Below, in pieces: positions 61,053 to 64,000 of a DNA stretch of 64,000 nucleotides (positions are counted from its first letter, which is position 1; each line of letters starts with the position of its first letter). The position numbers and the translations under genes are program-made. The DNA is from Neptunomonas marina (lineage in GTDB: Bacteria; Pseudomonadota; Gammaproteobacteria; Pseudomonadales; Balneatricaceae): assembly GCF_004005935.1 (NCBI RefSeq), contig NZ_SACQ01000005.1, positions 1-64,000 of the forward strand, in the 5' to 3' direction. The notes below the pieces were generated by a model. It saw only the letters and a program-made list of their open reading frames with translations, was not told where the DNA came from and did no database searches.

Positions 61053-62657
61053 GTGAGCCTATTTACTATCGACTATTCAGACAAGCAGGTGCTCTTGATT
61101 GAGAGTAGTGGCAACATGCGCGCCACCATTGTTTATATGCTTCGTCAGTTGGGCGTGTCTAATATCCATGCTGTCACGATTAATGATCAGTTGATGGAGC
61201 TTATTCAGGAAGAAGCCTTTGATATTGTGCTGCTTGGACATAACGCGAGTGACTCTTTTAGCGGTATGCAAATTCTTGAGGAGTGTCGTTTTCGGGGTTT
61301 TATGAAGGCTTCGTCCTGTTGGGTGTTTATGACCAGCGACTCTTCCCAAGAGGTCATTCTTCACGCCATTGACTCTAAGCCAGATGTGTTGATCACCAAG
61401 CCGTTTTCTATGGATGAGCTAAAGGCTCGGTTAGATTTAGTCATGTACCGTAAGCTATCGCTGGTTGAAGTTGATGAGGCAGTGAGCCGCGGCCAGCTAG
61501 ATCGCGCTGTTAAGCTATGTGATCGCGTTGAGCTAGCCGGCAAAAATTACGATTACGTGCAGCTCGTGAAAGGGCGGTTATTGCTGGAGATGGGGCGCTT
61601 CGAAGAGGCCGAGCACTTTTTCAAGTACCGCTTCGTGCATCTCAGTGAGAAGGAGAGTGGATTGTGCTTGGCTGAAGCCCTGATTGGCCAGGGTAAGCTA
61701 CAGGAGGCTAGTGAGCATTTAGGCGAGTTGCTTAGCCACTTCCCTTTATTAATGGCTGCTCACGATCTTTACGCGAAAGTGAAAGAGTCGATGGGGGAGA
61801 TGGAAGAAGCACGTCTTGCGCTGCGAGATGCCACGCAGAAGAGCCCATTGAGTATTCCTCGGCATATGGAGCTTGGACGTGTTTCGGTATACAGCAACTC
61901 GCTAGACGTTGCTGATCATGCCTATCGGAAATCAATATCGCTAGGTAAGCATAGTTGCTATCGCTCGCCGGAGCCGTTTCTTCGGTTGGCTAATGTGAAG
62001 CGCCTGCAGATGAAAAACTCCTCAAATGATGAGGCGATCAAACTCCATAATCAGCTCGATGAAATACTTAATCACGTTACCTACCGATACCCTGACGATC
62101 CAGCTGTTCGGTTAGAGGCGGAGCTGCTGCGAAGTGAGCTCGAGAGAGATTTAAATAACCCCGAAGAGGCTAAAAGGCACCTGCAAAAGGCGGTGGTTTA
62201 CGCGAAGCAGATGGAGGCGCCTGTGGATATTGATGAGCAGCGGCGCATCGTGAAGGGAGAGCCGTTGCCGAAGTCTACGGAAGATGTGGCGGATGTCGCG
62301 CGTGCCGCTGCGGTTAAACATGATCCAGAGATGAGTATGCGAGTGAATCGCCTAGGAGTGAAGCACTACCTTGCTGACAAAGCGGCTCAGGCGATTCGTT
62401 ATTTTGGTCTGGCAATTGAGCATGACCCCAAGAACACGAAAGCCTTGTTGAATTTAGCACAGCTTTTTTTGGAATCAGCAAAGCAAGAATCTGCGCGTCG
62501 AGATGAGCGTTTGAAAATGGTGAGTCGATACCTAAAGCTGACCGAGCGGATGCCACTCGAACCCGCTGAGCGAAGTAAATTGCTCTTTCTCAAGCAGAGT
62601 TTAGCTTTACCGTTGGAGGAGCTACCCTCGGGTAGCTTGGGGGCGCTGCTGCGTTAG
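61053..62657 (+). CDS. Pseudo-receiver domain protein with TPR repeats
   Basis: The 534-residue protein (GTG start) has an N-terminal CheY-like domain (residues 12-130) and a C-terminal helical part with tetratricopeptide-like repeats (about 140-300 and 415-480). The receiver fold keeps Thr94 and Lys116 (ITKPF), but the phospho-acceptor Asp is Gly62 (FDIVLLGHN) and the acidic pair is Glu17-Ser18. It is therefore unlikely to be phosphorylated in the normal way. Relatives with a proper Asp are known in pseudomonads. No histidine kinase is adjacent. It overlaps the cytochrome gene by 4 bp at its 3' end. Confidence 0.85.
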   Translation: MSLFTIDYSDKQVLLIESSGNMRATIVYMLRQLGVSNIHAVTINDQLMELIQEEAFDIVLLGHNASDSFSGMQILEECRFRGFMKASSCWVFMTSDSSQEVILHAIDSKPDVLITKPFSMDELKARLDLVMYRKLSLVEVDEAVSRGQLDRAVKLCDRVELAGKNYDYVQLVKGRLLLEMGRFEEAEHFFKYRFVHLSEKESGLCLAEALIGQGKLQEASEHLGELLSHFPLLMAAHDLYAKVKESMGEMEEARLALRDATQKSPLSIPRHMELGRVSVYSNSLDVADHAYRKSISLGKHSCYRSPEPFLRLANVKRLQMKNSSNDEAIKLHNQLDEILNHVTYRYPDDPAVRLEAELLRSELERDLNNPEEAKRHLQKAVVYAKQMEAPVDIDEQRRIVKGEPLPKSTEDVADVARAAAVKHDPEMSMRVNRLGVKHYLADKAAQAIRYFGLAIEHDPKNTKALLNLAQLFLESAKQESARRDERLKMVSRYLKLTERMPLEPAERSKLLFLKQSLALPLEELPSGSLGALLR

Positions 62658-62977
62658 TTGCGCCTGAGTTGGTTAGAGACATATCCTGCGATCATTTTTG
62701 CCTCATCAAGCTTCATTCTAGGAAAGGTTGGCATTCGGCTATGAGTACGTCCGTAGTAGATAAGCTGTAAAATCTGCTTTTCAGTGAGCCGGGTGTGTTT
62801 AGCTGACGGAACGCCTTTTAGAAAGTTACCTCCGCCACTCGATTTGTGGCAGCTGGCGCAGTATTTGAGGAAGAGTTGCTCGCCGTTGCGGCCGCCTGTT
62901 TCGGGCTCTGTACATGCGCTAAGCCCCGTTATGGCGACAATAACCATAGCAACAGAATAGTGACGTGGAGTTTTCAT
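62654..62977 (-). CDS. Single-haem cytochrome c lipoprotein
   Basis: The 107-residue protein has a signal peptide with lipobox LSAC (Cys22), the haem motif CASCH (about residues 40-44) and a distal Met in the SRMPTFPRM segment. It should be an outer- or inner-membrane-anchored electron carrier of the cytochrome c class I type. The partner is unknown. It ends convergently with the pseudo-receiver gene. Confidence 0.88.
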   Translation of the reverse strand: MKTPRHYSVAMVIVAITGLSACTEPETGGRNGEQLFLKYCASCHKSSGGGNFLKGVPSAKHTRLTEKQILQLIYYGRTHSRMPTFPRMKLDEAKMIAGYVSNQLRRN

Positions 62978-63103
62978 GCTGAGGTCTCCATAGGCATCCG
63001 ATCTAGATAAGAGATACTCAGTTCCATCTGGGATATCAGGTATATACTGAGTATAGTGGCCTTTCGGAGAGTGTGCTGGCGTATAGGTCTAAAAGGTTAT
63101 CGA

Positions 63104-63154
63104 TGGCGTCCCAGAGAGGATTCGAACCCCTGGCCTGTCCCTTATGAGGGGACT
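63104..63154 (-). pseudogene. tRNA 3' fragment (likely island attachment site)
   Basis: Read on the minus strand, the 51 nt give an anticodon arm (stem GTCCC, loop CTCATAA, stem GGGAC), a 5-nt variable loop, a T-arm (AGGGG-TTCGAAT-CCTCT), the acceptor 3' strand CTGGGAC, discriminator G and CCA. The 5' acceptor strand and D-arm are missing. As read the anticodon is CAT, but a G discriminator does not fit Met/Ile2, so the parent may be a tRNA-Arg(CCT) with one change in the dead copy. Attachment-site fragments of this kind mark integrated elements. Confidence 0.85.
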
Positions 63155-63386
63155 CATCGTTATTTTGATGGTGTTTTAACCTATTGATATATAAGGGTTA
63201 GAGTGTAGTTTTTTGTTTATTATGCGTATTTTTATGCGTAATCGAGTTGCTGTTAAGATTCTGTGTTGGCGGCAATTTCATTTCACAAGGAATTTTAGTT
63301 GTGTAGCGTCTCAAGCTTTGAGAGTGTGATAGACTAGACTTTACGTAGCTCTAAGTGCGTACAGGCATAAAGAGAAGCTTGCTTAT
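63155..63386. other. Gap after the tRNA fragment
   Basis: This AT-rich stretch between the tRNA fragment and the first island genes shows no convincing gene. It is expected to hold the promoter for the genes that follow. Sequence character changes here from the chromosomal side. Confidence 0.4.
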
Positions 63387-63446
63387 ATGCGTTTGCCTCC
63401 CAAGGAAAAGGAGGTGGACTCAGTAAAACTAAAGGATTTGTGCTAA
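63387..63446 (+). CDS. Small ORF (19 residues) abutting the TIGR04255-type gene
   Basis: The frame MRLPPKEKEVDSVKLKDLC runs from 63387 and stops with TAA directly before the next ATG, so the two would be coupled. It could be a short leader or the 3' end of an older gene (the frame stays open from 63333). There is no independent support that it is translated. Confidence 0.25.
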   Translation: MRLPPKEKEVDSVKLKDLC

Positions 63447-64000
63447 ATGGGTACAGTAGAGAATGCACCTCTTCTTGAGGCGATTTTTGAACTGAGGTGG
63501 GGACAAGCTCCTAACGGTGATTATGACTACTCACCTGATGATCAGTCGCTCTTCGTGGGTAAGTTAAGTGCTTTAGCACACGATGAAGGGATTGTTTTTA
63601 CTGAGCAGCTAGGTAGCCCACCGTTTCCCCATTCTGTCACACATAGATACAGAGTCAGTGAAGGTACATGGCCTTGCTACCAAGCAGGGTTGGGCATCTT
63701 TACCGTTAATCAGATAAACGATGGTTATAGTTCGGATGACTTTAAGCAAGCTATCCGCAAGGGGCTCGAGATTTTTGATAAATCAGGCCCTGATAAACTT
63801 CTGAAAAACAGAGATTCACTAGTAGTTATTCTGCGCTATCAAGATGCTCTCTTTCCTGCTGATGGTATGTCTGTGCAGGACTTCGTGTCTGATCGTTTGC
63901 ACATTTCTGCAGCGTTGCCGTCGAAGTTTTTGGCTCATGATGCGGTTGATAATGAAGTTTCATCGATGCGTTGCCAGTTCAACTGTGCGACAACTGAACC
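63447..64000 (+). CDS. TIGR04255-family protein (runs off the window)
   Basis: The 184 visible residues start MGTVENAPLLEAIFELRWG and continue through RYRVSEGTWPCYQAGLGIFTVNQI and LVVILRYQDALF. The N-terminus APLxEAIFElRw is the hallmark of TIGR04255 proteins, uncharacterised proteins common in genomic islands and near defence genes. AAAGGA lies about 10 nt before the ATG at 63447. The C-terminus is outside the window. Function unknown. Confidence 0.8.
   Translation, partial: MGTVENAPLLEAIFELRWGQAPNGDYDYSPDDQSLFVGKLSALAHDEGIVFTEQLGSPPFPHSVTHRYRVSEGTWPCYQAGLGIFTVNQINDGYSSDDFKQAIRKGLEIFDKSGPDKLLKNRDSLVVILRYQDALFPADGMSVQDFVSDRLHISAALPSKFLAHDAVDNEVSSMRCQFNCATTE

Overview
The window reads as chromosomal DNA of a marine, polarly flagellated gammaproteobacterium, most likely an Oceanospirillales-type organism. 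Supporting signs are the FabY-type ketoacyl synthase, the rpsB-tsf-pyrH-frr-uppS-cdsA-rseP-bamA-skp-lpx-dnaE-accA-tilS-pyrG-eno-ftsB-truD-surE-pcm-nlpD-rpoS-fdxA-mutS backbone, the FlgT/FlgO/FlgP proteins of sodium-driven polar flagella, and a Na+-pumping oxaloacetate decarboxylase. The species cannot be named from the sequence alone.

Layout. 1-1750 is mobile debris: the 3' end of an IS5-family transposase, a truncated phage replication gene, and an apparently intact divergent immunity switch (Cro-like gene, spaced operator-like palindromes, S24-family CI repressor). 1999-14149 carries prfC, tatD, a lipoprotein gene, fabY, an OmpA-type lipoprotein, zapB, flgT and flgOP, a DUF1244 gene, glnD and map. 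14306-42420 is the long translation / envelope / replication / stress backbone. Two conserved slots in it are empty: dxr is absent between cdsA and rseP, and ispD-ispF are absent between ftsB and truD. All three are MEP isoprenoid-pathway genes, although uppS, which needs isoprenoid precursors, is present. 42446-54597 holds mutS, an inserted accessory module (frameshifted solute-binding protein, arginase-family enzyme, AsnC-type regulator, sequence debris), then pncC, recA with a LexA box, recX, alaS, lysC, csrA and two tRNAs. 54644-62977 holds thiI, oadGAB, a histone-deacetylase-family hydrolase, an intergenic orphan terminator, a pseudo-receiver/TPR protein and a c-type cytochrome lipoprotein.

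The right edge (63104 onward) looks like the boundary of a genomic island. The 3' part of a tRNA gene (anticodon arm to CCA, no 5' half) sits on the minus strand in the orientation expected of a distal attachment site, and a TIGR04255-type protein follows it. The island should continue beyond the window towards an intact tRNA.

How the genes work together: GlnD links nitrogen status to PII; uppS, cdsA, rseP, bamA, skp, lpxD/A/B, fabZ and accA build the envelope; a DUF368 membrane protein (family of undecaprenyl-phosphate translocases) lies between pcm and nlpD; NlpD and RpoS connect cell-wall hydrolysis and stationary phase; RecA/RecX and the phage repressor belong to SOS biology. The most unusual signals are the co-ordinated absence of MEP genes, the tRNA-fragment island boundary, the receiver domain lacking its phospho-acceptor Asp, and the rpoS-side terminator embedded in the fdxA coding end.
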